Positions 12,101 through 27,900 of a stretch of DNA of 64,000 bases are shown one piece after another. The notes beneath the pieces are model-generated. The model did not search any database and was not told the DNA's origin. It saw only the letters and a list, made by a program, of their open reading frames with translations. The stretch is from assembly GCA_964019055.1 (NCBI GenBank), contig OZ025216.1, positions 7,739,414-7,803,413 of the forward strand, in the 5' to 3' direction. The stretch comes from Anthopleura xanthogrammica (taxonomy: Eukaryota; Cnidaria; Anthozoa; Actiniaria; Actiniidae). Numbering within the stretch: position 1 is the stretch's first letter; every line of letters starts with the position of its first letter. A program made the translations under genes and the position numbers.

Positions 12101-15100
12101 TAAGAATGTACAGGAGATGGATTGAATTAATGCATAAGAATAAGAATGTACACGAGATGGATTGAATTAATGCATAAGAATAAGAATGTACACGAGATGG
12201 ATTGGATGAACTCATAGGAATAAGAATGTACACGAGATGGATTGAATTAATGCATAAGAATAAGAATGTACACGAGATGGATTGGATGAACAAATAGGAA
12301 AAAGAATGTACACGAGATGGATTGAATTAATGCATAAGAATAAGAATGTACACGAGATAGATTGGATGAACGCATAAGAATAAGAATGTACACGAGATGG
12401 ATTGGATGAACAAAAAGGAAAAAGAATGTGCACGAGATGGATTTGATGAACACATAGGAATAAGAATGTACACGAGATGGATTTGATGAACGCATAGGAA
12501 TAAGAATGTACACGAGATGGATTGGATGAACGCATAGGATTAAATGTACACGAGATGGATTTGATGAACGCATAGGAATAAGAATGTACACGAGATGGAT
12601 TGCATTAACGCATAGGATTAAGAATGTACACGAGATGGATTGGATGAACGCATAGGAATAAGAATGTACACGAGATAGATTGGATGAATAAATAGGAATA
12701 AGAATGTACACGAGATAGATTGGATGAATGCATAAGAATAAGAATGTACACGAGATGGATTGGATGAACGCATAGGAATAAGAATGTACACGAGATGGAT
12801 TAAATGAATGCATAAGAATGAGATGAATGAATGCATAGAAATAAGAATGTACACGAGATGGATTGGATGAACAAATAGGAATAAGAATGTACACGAGATA
12901 GTTGGATGAACAAATAGGAATAAGAATGTACACGAGATAGTTGGATGAACAAATAGGAATAAGAATGTACACGAGATGGATTGGATGAACGAAAAGGAAT
13001 AAGAATGTACACGAGATGGATTTGATGAACGCATAGGAATAAGAATGTACACGAGATGGATTTGATGAACGCATAGGAATAAGAATGTACACGAGATGGA
13101 TTGGATGAACGCATAGGATTAAGAATGTACACGAGATGGATTGGATGAACGCATAGGAATAAGAATGTACACGAGATAGATTGGATGAATAAATAGGAAT
13201 AAGAATGTACACGAGATAGATTGGATGAATGCATAAGAATAAGAATGTACACGAGATGGATTGGATGAACGCATAGGAATAAGAATGTACACGAGATGGA
13301 TTGAATGAATGCATAGAAATAAGAATGTACACGAGATGGATTGGATGAACAAATATGAATAAGAATGTACACGAGATAGTTGGATGAACAAATAGGAATA
13401 AGAATGTACACGAGATAGTTGGATGAACAAATAGGAATTAGAATGTACACGAAATGGATTGGATGAACACATAGGAATAAGAATGTACACGAGATGGATG
13501 TGATGAACGCATAGGAATAAGAATGTACACGAGATGGATTGAATGAATGCATAAGAATAAGATGTATGAATGCATAGAAATAAGAATGTACACGAGATGG
13601 ATTGGATGAACGTATAGGAATAAGAATGTACACAAGCTTGATTGAATGTATCCATAAGAATAAGATGAATGAATGCATAGAAATAAGAATGTACACGAGA
13701 TGGATTGGATGAACGCATAGGAATAAGAATGTACACGAGCTGGATTGAATGAATGCATAAGAATAAGATGAATGAATGCATAGAAATAAGAATGTACACG
13801 AGATGGATTGGATGAACACATAGGAATAAGAATGAACACGAGATGGATTGGATGAACGCATAGGAATAAGAATGTATACCAGATGGATTAGATGAACGCA
13901 TAGGAATAAGAATGTACACGAAATGGATTGGAAGAACAAATAGAAATAAAAATGTAAACGAGATAGATTGCATGGATGAACAAATAGGAATAAGAATGTG
14001 CACGAGATAGATTGGATGAACGAATAGGTATAAGAATGTACACGAGATGGATTTGATGAACGCATAGGAATAAGAATGTACACGAGATAGATTGGATGAA
14101 CAAATGGGAATAAGAATGTACACGCGATGGATTTGATGAACGCAAAGGAATAAGAATGTACACGAGATGGATTGGATGACCGAAAAAGAATAAGAATGTA
14201 CACGAGATGGATTGGATGAACGAAAAGGAATAAGAATGTACACGAGATGGATTGGATGAACAAAAAGGAATAAGAATGTACACGAGATGGATTGGATGAA
14301 CGAAAAGGAATAAGAATGTACACGAGATGGATTGGATGAACAAAAAGGAATAAGAATGTACACGAGATGGAATGGATGAACGCATAGGAATAAGAATGTA
14401 CACGAGATGGATTGAATTAATGCATCAGAATAAGAATGTACACGAGATGGATTGGATGAACAAATAGGAAAAAGAATGAACACGAGATGGATTTGATGAA
14501 CACATAGGAATAAGAATGTACACGAGATGGATTGGATGAACGCATAGGAATAAGAATGTACACGAGATGGATTGGATGAAAAAAAAAAGAATAAGAATGT
14601 ACACGAGATGGATTGGATGAACGCATAGGAATAAGAATGTACACGAGATGGATTGGATGACCGAAAAGGAATAAGAATGTACACGAGATGGATTGGATGA
14701 ACGAAAAGGAATAAGAATGTACACGAGATGGATTGGATGAACAAAAAGGAATAAGAATGTACACGAGATGGATTGGATGAACGCATAGGAATAAGAATGT
14801 ACACGAGATGGATTGGATGAACGCATAGGATTAAGAATGTACAAGAGATGGATTGGATGAACGCATAGGAATAAGAATGTACACGAGATGGATTGAATTT
14901 ATGCATCAGAATAAGAATGTACACGAGATGGATTGAATTAATGCATAAGAATAAGAATGTACACGAGAAGGATTGAATGAACGCATAGGAATAAGAATGT
15001 ACACGAGATGGATTGAATTAATGCATAAGAATAAGAATGTACACGAGATGGATTGGATGAACAAATAGGAAAAAGAATGAACACGAGATGGATTTGATGA

Positions 15101-16822
15101 ACACATAGGAATAAGAATGTACACGAGATGGATTGGATGAACGCATAGGAATAAGAATGTACACGAGATGGATTGGATGAAAAAAAAGGAATAAGAATGT
15201 ACACGAGATGGATTGGATGAACGCATAGGAATAAGAATGTACACGAGATGGATTGGATGAACAAAAAGGAATAAGAATGTACACGAGATGGATTGGATGA
15301 ACAAATTGGAAAAAAGAATGAACACGAGATGGATTTGATGAACACATAGGAATAAGAATGTACACGAGATGGATTTGATGAACGCATAGGAATAAGAATG
15401 TACACGAGATGGATTGGATGAACAAAAAGGAATAAGAATGTACACGAGATGGATCGGATGAACGAAAAGGAATAAGAATGTACACGAGATGGATTGGAAG
15501 AACAAAAAGTAATAAGAATGTACACGAGATGGATTAGATGAACGCATAGGAATAAGAATGTACACGAGATGGATTGAATTAATGCATAAGAATAAGAATG
15601 TACACGAGATGGATTGGATGAACAAATAGGAAAAAGAATGAACACGAGATGGATTTGATGAACACATAAGAATAAGAATGTACACGAGATGGATTTGATG
15701 AACGCATAGGAATAAGAATGTACACGAAATGGATTGGATGAACGCATAGGATTAAGAATGTACACGAAATGGATTGGATGAACACATAGGAATAAGAATG
15801 TACACGAGATAGATTGAATGAATAAATAGAAATAAGAATGTACACGAGATAGATTGCATGAACGCATAGGAATAAGAATGTACACGAGATGGATTGAATT
15901 ATTGCATAAGAATAAGAATGTACACGAGATGGATTGGATGAACGCATAGGAATAAGAATGTACAGGAGATGGATTGAATTAATGCATAAGAATAAGAATG
16001 TACACGAGATGGATTGAATTAATGCATAAGAATAAGAATGTACACGAGATGGATTGGATGAACTCATAGGAATAAGAATGTACACGAGATGGATTGAATT
16101 AATGCATAAGAATAAGAATGTACACGAGATGGATTGGATGAACAAATAGGAAAAAGAATGTACACGAGATGGATTGAATTAATGCATAAGAATAAGAATG
16201 TACACGAGATAGATTGGATGAACGCATAAGAATAAGAATGTACACGAGATGGATTGGATGAACAAAAAGGAAAAAGAATGTGCACGAGATGGATTTGATG
16301 AACACATAGGAATAAGAATGTACACGAGATGGATTTGATGAACGCATAGGAATAAGAATGTACACGAGATGGATTGGATGAACGCATAGGATTAAATGTA
16401 CACGAGATGGATTTGATGAACGCATAGGAATAAGAATGTACACGAGATGGATTGCATTAACGCATAGGATTAAGAATGTACACGAGATGGATTGGATGAA
16501 CGCATAGGAATAAGAATGTACACGAGATAGATTGGATGAATAAATAGGAATAAGAATGTACACGAGATAGATTGGATGAATGCATAAGAATAAGAATGTA
16601 CACGAGATGGATTGGATGAACGCATAGGAATAAGAATGTACACGAGATGGATTAAATGAATGCATAAGAATGAGATGAATGAATGCATAGAAATAAGAAT
16701 GTACACGAGATGGATTGGATGAACAAATAGGAATAAGAATGTACACGAGATAGTTGGATGAACAAATAGGAATAAGAATGTACACGAGATAGTTGGATGA
16801 ACAAATAGGAATAAGAATGTAC
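9160..16822. repeat. Higher-order duplication inside the array, offset 3,852 bp
   Basis: About 9,160-12,970 is repeated almost exactly at 13,012-16,822. Landmarks such as the HindIII-bearing units and the 39-bp units fall at the same relative positions. Part of this block (about 13,020-14,420) recurs again at an offset of 4,613 (17,630-19,030). Confidence 0.85.
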
Positions 16823-19800
16823 ACGAAATGGATTGGATGAACGCATAGGAATAAGATGAATGAATGCATAGAAATAAGAATGTACACGAGATGGATTGGA
16901 TGAACGTATAGGAATAAGAATGTACACAAGCTTCATTGAATGTATGCATAAGAATAAGATGAATGAATGCATAGAAATAAGAATGTACACGAGATGGATT
17001 GGATGAACGCATAGGAATAAGAATGTACACGAGCTGGATTGAATGAATGCATAAGAATAAGATGAATGAATGCATAGAAATAAGAATGTACACGAGATGG
17101 ATTGGATGAACGCATAGGAATAAGAATGTACACGAGATGGATTGAATGAATGCATAAGAATAAGATGAATGAATGCATAGAAATAAGTATGTACACGAGA
17201 TGGATTGGATGAACGTATAGAAATAAGAATGTACACAAGCTTCATTGAATGTATGCATAAGAATAAGATGAATGAATGCATAGAAATAAGAATGTACACG
17301 AGATGGATTGGATGAACGCATAGGAATAAGAATGTACACGAGCTGGATTGAATGAATGCATAAGAATAAGATGTATGAATGCATAGAAATAAGAATGTAC
17401 ACGAGATGGATTGGATGAACGTATAGGAATAAGAATGTACACAAGCTTGATTGAATGTATCCATAAGAATAAGATGAATGAATGCATAGAAATAAGAATG
17501 TACACGAGATGGATTGGATGAACAAATAGGAAAAAGAATGAACACGAGATGGATTTGATGAACACATAGGAATAAGAATGTACACGAGATGGATTGGATG
17601 AACGCATAGGAATAAGAATGTACACGAGATGGATTTGATGAACGCATAGGAATAAGAATGTACACGAGATGGATTTGATGAACGCATAGGAATAAGAATG
17701 TACACGAGATGGATTGGATGAACGCATAGGATTAAGAATGTACACGAGATGGATTGGATGAACGCATAGGAATAAGAATGTACACGAGATAGATTGGATG
17801 AATAAATAGGAATAAGAATGTACACGAGATAGATTGGATGAATGCATAAGAATAAGAATGTACACGAGATGGATTGGATGAACGCATAGGAATAAGAATG
17901 TACACGAGATGGATTGAATGAATGCATAGAAATAAGAATGTACACGAGATGGATTGGATGAACAAATATGAATAAGAATGTACACGAGATAGTTGGATGA
18001 ACAAATAGGAATAAGAATGTACACGAGATAGTTGGATGAACAAATAGGAATTAGAATGTACACGAAATGGATTGGATGAACACATAGGAATAAGAATGTA
18101 CACGAGATGGATGTGATGAACGCATAGGAATAAGAATGTACACGAGATGGATTGAATGAATGCATAAGAATAAGATGTATGAATGCATAGAAATAAGAAT
18201 GTACACGAGATGGATTGGATGAACGTATAGGAATAAGAATGTACACAAGCTTGATTGAATGTATCCATAAGAATAAGATGAATGAATGCATAGAAATAAG
18301 AATGTACACGAGATGGATTGGATGAACGCATAGGAATAAGAATGTACACGAGCTGGATTGAATGAATGCATAAGAATAAGATGAATGAATGCATAGAAAT
18401 AAGAATGTACACGAGATGGATTGGATGAACACATAGGAATAAGAATGAACACGAGATGGATTGGATGAACGCATAGGAATAAGAATGTATACCAGATGGA
18501 TTAGATGAACGCATAGGAATAAGAATGTACACGAAATGGATTGGAAGAACAAATAGAAATAAAAATGTAAACGAGATAGATTGCATGGATGAACAAATAG
18601 GAATAAGAATGTGCACGAGATAGATTGGATGAACGAATAGGTATAAGAATGTACACGAGATGGATTTGATGAACGCATAGGAATAAGAATGTACACGAGA
18701 TAGATTGGATGAACAAATGGGAATAAGAATGTACACGCGATGGATTTGATGAACGCAAAGGAATAAGAATGTACACGAGATGGATTGGATGACCGAAAAA
18801 GAATAAGAATGTACACGAGATGGATTGGATGAACGAAAAGGAATAAGAATGTACACGAGATGGATTGGATGAACAAAAAGGAATAAGAATGTACACGAGA
18901 TGGATTGGATGAACGAAAAGGAATAAGAATGTACACGAGATGGATTGGATGAACAAAAAGGAATAAGAATGTACACGAGATGGAATGGATGAACGCATAG
19001 GAATAAGAATGTACACGAGATGGATTGAATTAATGCATCAGAATAAGAATGTACACGAGATGGATTGGATGAACAAATAGGAAAAAGAATGAACACGAGA
19101 TGGATTTGATGAACACATAGGAATAAGAATGTACACGAGATGGATTGGATGAACGCATAGGAATAAGAATGTACACGAGATGGATTGAATGAATGCATAA
19201 GAATAAGATGTATGAATGCATAGAAATAAGAATGTACACGAGATGGATTGGATGAACGTATAGGAATAAGAATGTACACAAGCTTGATTGAATGTATCCA
19301 TAAGAATAAGATGAATGAATGCATAGAAATAAGAATGTACACGAGATGGATTGGATGAACGCATAGGAATAAGAATGTACACGAGCTGGATTGAATGAAT
19401 GCATAAGAATAAGATGAATGAATGCATAGAAATAAGAATGTACACGAGATGGATTGGATGAACACATAGGAATAAGAATGAACACGAGATGGATTGGATG
19501 AACGCATAGGAATAAGAATGTATACCAGATGGATTAGATGAACGCATAGGAATAAGAATGTACACGAAATGGATTGGAAGAACAAATAGAAATAAAAATG
19601 TAAACGAGATAGATTGCATGGATGAACAAATAGGAATAAGAATGTGCACGAGATAGATTGGATGAACGAATAGGTATAAGAATGTACACGCGATGGATTT
19701 GATGAACGCAAAGGAATAAGAATGTACACGAGATGGATTGGATGACCGAAAAAGAATAAGAATGTACACGAGATGGATTGGATGAACGAAAAGGAATAAG

Positions 19801-22800
19801 AATGTACACGAGATGGATTGGATGAACAAAAAGGAATAAGAATGTACACGAGATGGATTGGATGAACGAAAAGGAATAAGAATGTACACGAGATGGATTG
19901 GATGAACAAAAAGGAATAAGAATGTACACGAGATGGAATGGATGAACGCATAGGAATAAGAATGTACACGAGATGGATTGAATTAATGCATCAGAATAAC
20001 AATGTACACGAGATGGATTGGATGAACAAATAGGAAAAAGAATGAACACGAGATGGATTTGATGAACACATAGGAATAAGAATGTACACGAGATGGATTG
20101 GATGAACGCATAGGAATAAGAATGTACACGAGATGGATTGGATGAAAAAAAAAAGAATAAGAATGTACACGAGATGGATTGGATGAACGCATAGGAATAA
20201 GAATGTACACGAGATGGATTGGATGACCGAAAAGGAATAAGAATGTACACGAGATGGATTGGATGAACGAAAAGGAATAAGAATGTACACGAGATGGATT
20301 GGATGAACAAAAAGGAATAAGAATGTACACGAGATGGATTGGATGAACGCATAGGAATAAGAATGTACACGAGATGGATTGGATGAACGCATAGGATTAA
20401 GAATGTACACGAGATGGATTGGATGAACGCATAGGAATAAGAATGTACACGAGATGGATTGAATTTATGCATCAGAATAAGAATGTACACGAGATGGATT
20501 GAATTAATGCATAAGAATAAGAATGTACACGAGAAGGATTGAATGAACGCATAGGAATAAGAATGTACACGAGATGGATTGAATTAATGCATAAGAATAA
20601 GAATGTACACGAGATGGATTGGATGAACAAATAGGAAAAAGAATGAACACGAGATGGATTTGATGAACACATAGGAATAAGAATGTACACGAGATGGATT
20701 GGATGAACGCATAGGAATAAGAATGTACACGAGATGGATTGGATGAAAAAAAAGGAATAAGAATGTACACGAGATGGATTGGATGAACGCATAGGAATAA
20801 GAATGTACACGAGATGGATTGGATGAACAAAAAGGAATAAGAATGTACACGAGATGGATTGGATGAACAAATTGGAAAAAAGAATGAACACGAGATGGAT
20901 TTGATGAACACATAGGAATAAGAATGTACACGAGATGGATTTGATGAACGCATAGGAATAAGAATGTACACGAGATGGATTGGATGAACAAAAAGGAATA
21001 AGAATGTACCCGAGATGGATCGGATGAACGAAAAGGAATAAGAATGTACACGAGATGGATTGGAAGAACAAAAAGTAATAAGAATGTACACGAGATGGAT
21101 TAGATGAACGCATAGGAATAAGAATGTACACGAGATGGATTGAATTAATGCATAAGAATAAGAATGTACACGAGATGGATTGGATGAACAAATAGGAAAA
21201 AGAATGAACACGAGATGGATTTGATGAACACATAAGAATAAGAATGTACACGAGATGGATTTGATGAACGCATAGGAATAAGAATGTACACGAAATGGAT
21301 TGGATGAACGCATAGGATTAAGAATGTACACGAAATGGATTGGATGAACACATAGGAATAAGAATGTACACGAGATAGATTGAATGAATAAATAGAAATA
21401 AGAATGTACACGAGATAGATTGCATGAACGCATAGGAATAAGAATGTACACGAGATGGATTGAATTATTGCATAAGAATAAGAATGTACACGAGATGGAT
21501 TGGATGAACGCATAGGAATAAGAATGTACAGGAGATGGATTGAATTAATGCATAAGAATAAGAATGTACACGAGATGGATTGAATTAATGCATAAGAATA
21601 AGAATGTACACGAGATGGATTGGATGAACTCATAGGAATAAGAATGTACACGAGATGGATTGAATTAATGCATAAGAATAAGAATGTACACGAGATGGAT
21701 TGGATGAACAAATAGGAAAAAGAATGAACACGAGATGGATTTGATGAACACATAGGAATAAGAATGTACACGAGATAGATTGGATGAACGCATAGGAATA
21801 AGAATGTACACGAGATGGATTGAATTAATGCATAAGAATAAGAATGTACACGAGATGGATTGAATTAATGCATAAGAATAAGAATGTACACGAGATAGAT
21901 TGGATGAACGCATAAGAATAAGAATGTACACGAGATGGATTGGATGAACAAAAAGGAAAAAGAATGTGCACGAGATGGATTTGATGAACACATAGGAATA
22001 AGAATGTACACGAGATGGATTTGATGAACGCATAGGAATAAGAATGTACACGAGATGGATTGGATGAACGCATAGGATTAAATGTACACGAGATGGATTT
22101 GATGAACGCATAGGAATAAGAATGTACACGAGATGGATTGCATTAACGCATAGGATTAAGAATGTACACGAGATGGATTGGATGAACGCATAGGAATAAG
22201 AATGTACACGAGATAGATTGGATGAATAAATAGGAATAAGAATGTACACGAGATAGATTGGATGAATGCATAAGAATAAGAATGTACACGAGATGGATTG
22301 GATGAACGCATAGGAATAAGAATGTACACGAGATGGATTAAATGAATGCATAAGAATGAGATGAATGAATGCATAGAAATAAGAATGTACACGAGATGGA
22401 TTGGATGAACAAATAGGAATAAGAATGTACACGAGATAGTTGGATGAACAAATAGGAATAAGAATGTACACGAGATAGTTGGATGAACAAATAGGAATAA
22501 GAATGTACACGAAATGGATTGGATGAACGCATAGGAATAAGATGAATGAATGCATAGAAATAAGAATGTACACGAGATGGATTGGATGAACGCATAGGAA
22601 TAAGAATGTACACGAGATGGATTGGATGAACAAAAAGGAATAAGAATGTACACGAGATGGATTGGATGAACAAATTGGAAAAAAGAATGAACACGAGATG
22701 GATTTGATGAACACATAGGAATAAGAATGTACACGAGATGGATTTGATGAACGCATAGGAATAAGAATGTACACGAGATGGATTGGATGAACAAAAAGGA

Positions 22801-24970
22801 ATAAGAATGTACACGAGATGGATCGGATGAACGAAAAGGAATAAGAATGTACACGAGATGGATTGGAAGAACAAAAAGTAATAAGAATGTACACGAGATG
22901 GATTAGATGAACGCATAGGAATAAGAATGTACACGAGATGGATTGAATTAATGCATAAGAATAAGAATGTACACGAGATGGATTGGATGAACAAATAGGA
23001 AAAAGAATGAACACGAGATGGATTTGATGAACACATAAGAATAAGAATGTACACGAGATGGATTTGATGAACGCATAGGAATAAGAATGTACACGAAATG
23101 GATTGGATGAACGCATAGGATTAAGAATGTACACGAAATGGATTGGATGAACACATAGGAATAAGAATGTACACGAGATAGATTGAATGAATAAATAGAA
23201 ATAAGAATGTACACGAGATAGATTGCATGAACGCATAGGAATAAGAATGTACACGAGATGGATTGAATTATTGCATAAGAATAAGAATGTACACGAGATG
23301 GATTGGATGAACGCATAGGAATAAGAATGTACAGGAGATGGATTGAATTAATGCATAAGAATAAGAATGTACACGAGATGGATTGAATTAATGCATAAGA
23401 ATAAGAATGTACACGAGATGGATTGGATGAACTCATAGGAATAAGAATGTACACGAGATGGATTGAATTAATGCATAAGAATAAGAATGTACACGAGATG
23501 GATTGGATGAACAAATAGGAAAAAGAATGAACACGAGATGGATTTGATGAACACATAGGAATAAGAATGTACACGAGATAGATTGGATGAACGCATAGGA
23601 ATAAGAATGTACACGAGATGGATTGAATTAATGCATAAGAATAAGAATGTACACGAGATGGATTGAATTAATGCATAAGAATAAGAATGTACACGAGATA
23701 GATTGGATGAACGCATAAGAATAAGAATGTACACGAGATGGATTGGATGAACAAAAAGGAAAAAGAATGTGCACGAGATGGATTTGATGAACACATAGGA
23801 ATAAGAATGTACACGAGATGGATTTGATGAACGCATAGGAATAAGAATGTACACGAGATGGATTGGATGAACGCATAGGATTAAATGTACACGAGATGGA
23901 TTTGATGAACGCATAGGAATAAGAATGTACACGAGATGGATTGCATTAACGCATAGGATTAAGAATGTACACGAGATGGATTGGATGAACGCATAGGAAT
24001 AAGAATGTACACGAGATAGATTGGATGAATAAATAGGAATAAGAATGTACACGAGATAGATTGGATGAATGCATAAGAATAAGAATGTACACGAGATGGA
24101 TTGGATGAACGCATAGGAATAAGAATGTACACGAGATGGATTAAATGAATGCATAAGAATGAGATGAATGAATGCATAGAAATAAGAATGTACACGAGAT
24201 GGATTGGATGAACAAATAGGAATAAGAATGTACACGAGATAGTTGGATGAACAAATAGGAATAAGAATGTACACGAGATAGTTGGATGAACAAATAGGAA
24301 TAAGAATGTACACGAAATGGATTGGATGAACGCATAGGAATAAGATGAATGAATGCATAGAAATAAGAATGTACACGAGATGGATTGGATGAACGTATAG
24401 GAATAAGAATGTACACAAGCTTCATTGAATGTATGCATAAGAATAAGATGAATGAATGCATAGAAATAAGAATGTACACGAGATGGATTGGATGAACGCA
24501 TAGGAATAAGAATGTACACGAGCTGGATTGAATGAATGCATAAGAATAAGATGAATGAATGCATAGAAATAAGAATGTACACGAGATGGATTGGATGAAC
24601 GCATAGGAATAAGAATGTACACGAGATGGATTGAATGAATGCATAAGAATAAGATGAATGAATGCATAGAAATAAGTATGTACACGAGATGGATTGGATG
24701 AACGTATAGAAATAAGAATGTACACAAGCTTCATTGAATGTATGCATAAGAATAAGATGAATGAATGCATAGAAATAAGAATGTACACGAGATGGATTGG
24801 ATGAACGCATAGGAATAAGAATGTACACGAGCTGGATTGAATGAATGCATAAGAATAAGATGTATGAATGCATAGAAATAAGAATGTACACGAGATGGAT
24901 TGGATGAACGTATAGGAATAAGAATGTACACAAGCTTGATTGAATGTATCCATAAGAATAAGATGAATGA
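16100..24970. repeat. Dispersed block copies inside the array
   Basis: About 14,400-16,060 recurs near 19,970-21,630 (offset 5,566). About 21,150-22,540 recurs near 22,950-24,340 (offset 1,803). About 16,200-17,460 recurs near 23,690-24,950 (offset 7,489). Order and variant content match within each pair, so copying acted on blocks of dozens of units. Confidence 0.75.
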
Positions 24971-27900
24971 ATGCATAGAAATAAGAATGTACACGAGATG
25001 GATTGGATGAACGCATAGGAATAAGAATGTACACGAGCTGGATTGAATGAATGCATAAGAATAAGATGAATGAATGCATAGAAATAAGAATGTACACGAG
25101 ATGGATTGGATGAACACATAGGAATAAGAATGAACACGAGATGGATTGGATGAACGCATAGGAATAAGAATGTATACCAGATGGATTAGATGAACGCATA
25201 GGAATAAGAATGTACACGAAATGGATTGGAAGAACAAATAGAAATAAAAATGTAAACGAGATAGATTGCATGGATGAACAAATAGGAATAAGAATGTGCA
25301 CGAGATAGATTGGATGAACGAATACGTATAAGAATGTACACGAGATGGATTTGATGAACGCATAGGAATAAGAATGTACACGAGATAGATTGGATGAACA
25401 AATGGGAATAAGAATGTACACGCGATAGATTTGATGAACGCAAAGGAATAAGAATGTACACGAGATGGATTGGATGACCGAAAAAGAATAAGAATGTACA
25501 CGAGATGGATTGGATGAACGAAAAGGAATAAGAATGTACACGAGATGGATTGGATGAACAAAAAGGAATAAGAATGTACACGAGATGGATTGGATGAACG
25601 AAAAGGAATAAGAATGTACACGAGATGGATTGGATGAACAAAAAGGAATAAGAATGTACACGAGATGGATTGGATGAACGCATAGGAATAAGAATGTACA
25701 CGAGATGGATTGAATGAATGCATAAGAATAAGATGTATGAATGCATAGAAATAAGAATGTACACGAGATGGATTGGATGAACGTATAGGAATAAGAATGT
25801 ACACAAGCTTGATTGAATGTATCCATAAGAATAAGATGAATGAATGCATAGAAATAAGAATGTACACGAGATGGATTGGATGAACGCATAGGAATAAGAA
25901 TGTACACGAGCTGGATTGAATGAATGCATAAGAATAAGATGAATGAATGCATAGAAATAAGAATGTACACGAGATGGATTGGATGAACACATAGGAATAA
26001 GAATGAACACGAGATGGATTGGATGAACGCATAGGAATAAGAATGTATACCAGATGGATTAGATGAACGCATAGGAATAAGAATGTGCACGAGATAGATT
26101 GGATGAACGAATAGGTATAAGAATGTACACGAGATGGATTTGATGAACGCATAGGAATAAGAATGTACACGAGATAGATTGGATGAACAAATGGGAATAA
26201 GAATGTACACGCGATAGATTTGATGAACGCAAAGGAATAAGAATGTACACGAGATGGATTGGATGACCGAAAAAGAATAAGAATGTACACGAGATGGATT
26301 GGATGAACGAAAAGGAATAAGAATGTACACGAGATGGATTGGATGAACAAAAAGGAATAAGAATGTACACGAGATGGATTGGATGAACGAAAAGGAATAA
26401 GAATGTACACGAGATGGATTGGATGAACAAAAAGGAATAAGAATGTACACGAGATGGATTGGATGAACGCATAGGAATAAGAATGTACACGAGATGGATT
26501 GAATTAATGCATCAGAATAAGAATGTACACGAGATGGATTGGATGAACAAATAGGAAAAAGAATGAACACGAGATGGATTTGATGAACACATAGGAATAA
26601 GAATGTACACGAGATGGATTGGATGAACGCATAGGAATAAGAATGTACACGAGATGGATTGGATGAATGCATAAGAATAAGATGAATGAATGCATAGAAA
26701 TAAGTATGTACACGAGATGGATTGGATGAACGTATAGAAATAAGAATGTACACAAGCTTCATTGAATGTATGCATAAGAATAAGATGAATGAATGCATAG
26801 AAATAAGAATGTACACGAGATGGATTGGATGAACGCATAGGAATAAGAATGTACACGAGCTGGATTGAATGAATGCATAAGAATAAGATGTATGAATGCA
26901 TAGAAATAAGAATGTACACGAGATGGATTGGATGAACGTATAGGAATAAGAATGTACACAAGCTTGATTGAATGTATCCATAAGAATAAGATGAATGAAC
27001 ACATAGGAATAAGAATGTACACGAGATGGATTGGATGAACGCATAGGAATAAGAATGTACACGAGCTGGATTGAATGAATGCATAAGAATAAGATGAATG
27101 AATGCATAGAAATAAGAATGTACACGAGATGGATTGGATGAACACATAGGAATAAGAATGTACACGAGATGGATTGGATGAACAAAAAGGAATAAGAATG
27201 TACACGAGATGGATTGGATGAACGAAAAGGAATAAGAATGTACACGAGATGGATTGGATGAACAAAAAGGAATAAGAATGTACACGAGATGGATTGGATG
27301 AACGCATAGGAATAAGAATGTACACGAGATGGATTGAATTAATGCATCAGAATAAGAATGTACACGAGATGGATTGGATGAACAAATAGGAAAAAGAATG
27401 AACACGAGATGGATTTGATGAACACATAGGAATAAGAATGTACACGAGATGGATTGGATGAACGCATAGGAATAAGAATGTACACGAGATGGATTGGATG
27501 AAAAAAAAAAGAATAAGAATGTACACGAGATGGATTGGATGAACGCATAGGAATAAGAATGTACACGAGATGGATTGGATGACCGAAAAGGAATAAGAAT
27601 GTACACGAGATGGATTGGATGAACGAAAAGGAATAAGAATGTACACGAGATGGATTGGATGAACAAAAAGGAATAAGAATGTACACGAGATGGATTGGAT
27701 GAACGCATAGGAATAAGAATGTACACGAGATGGATTGGATGAACGCATAGGATTAAGAATGTACACGAGATGGATTGGATGAACGCATAGGAATGAGAAT
27801 GTACACGAGATGGATTGAATTTATGCATCAGAATAAGAATGTACACGAGATGGATTGAATTAATGCATAAGAATAAGAATGTACACGAGATGGATTGGAT

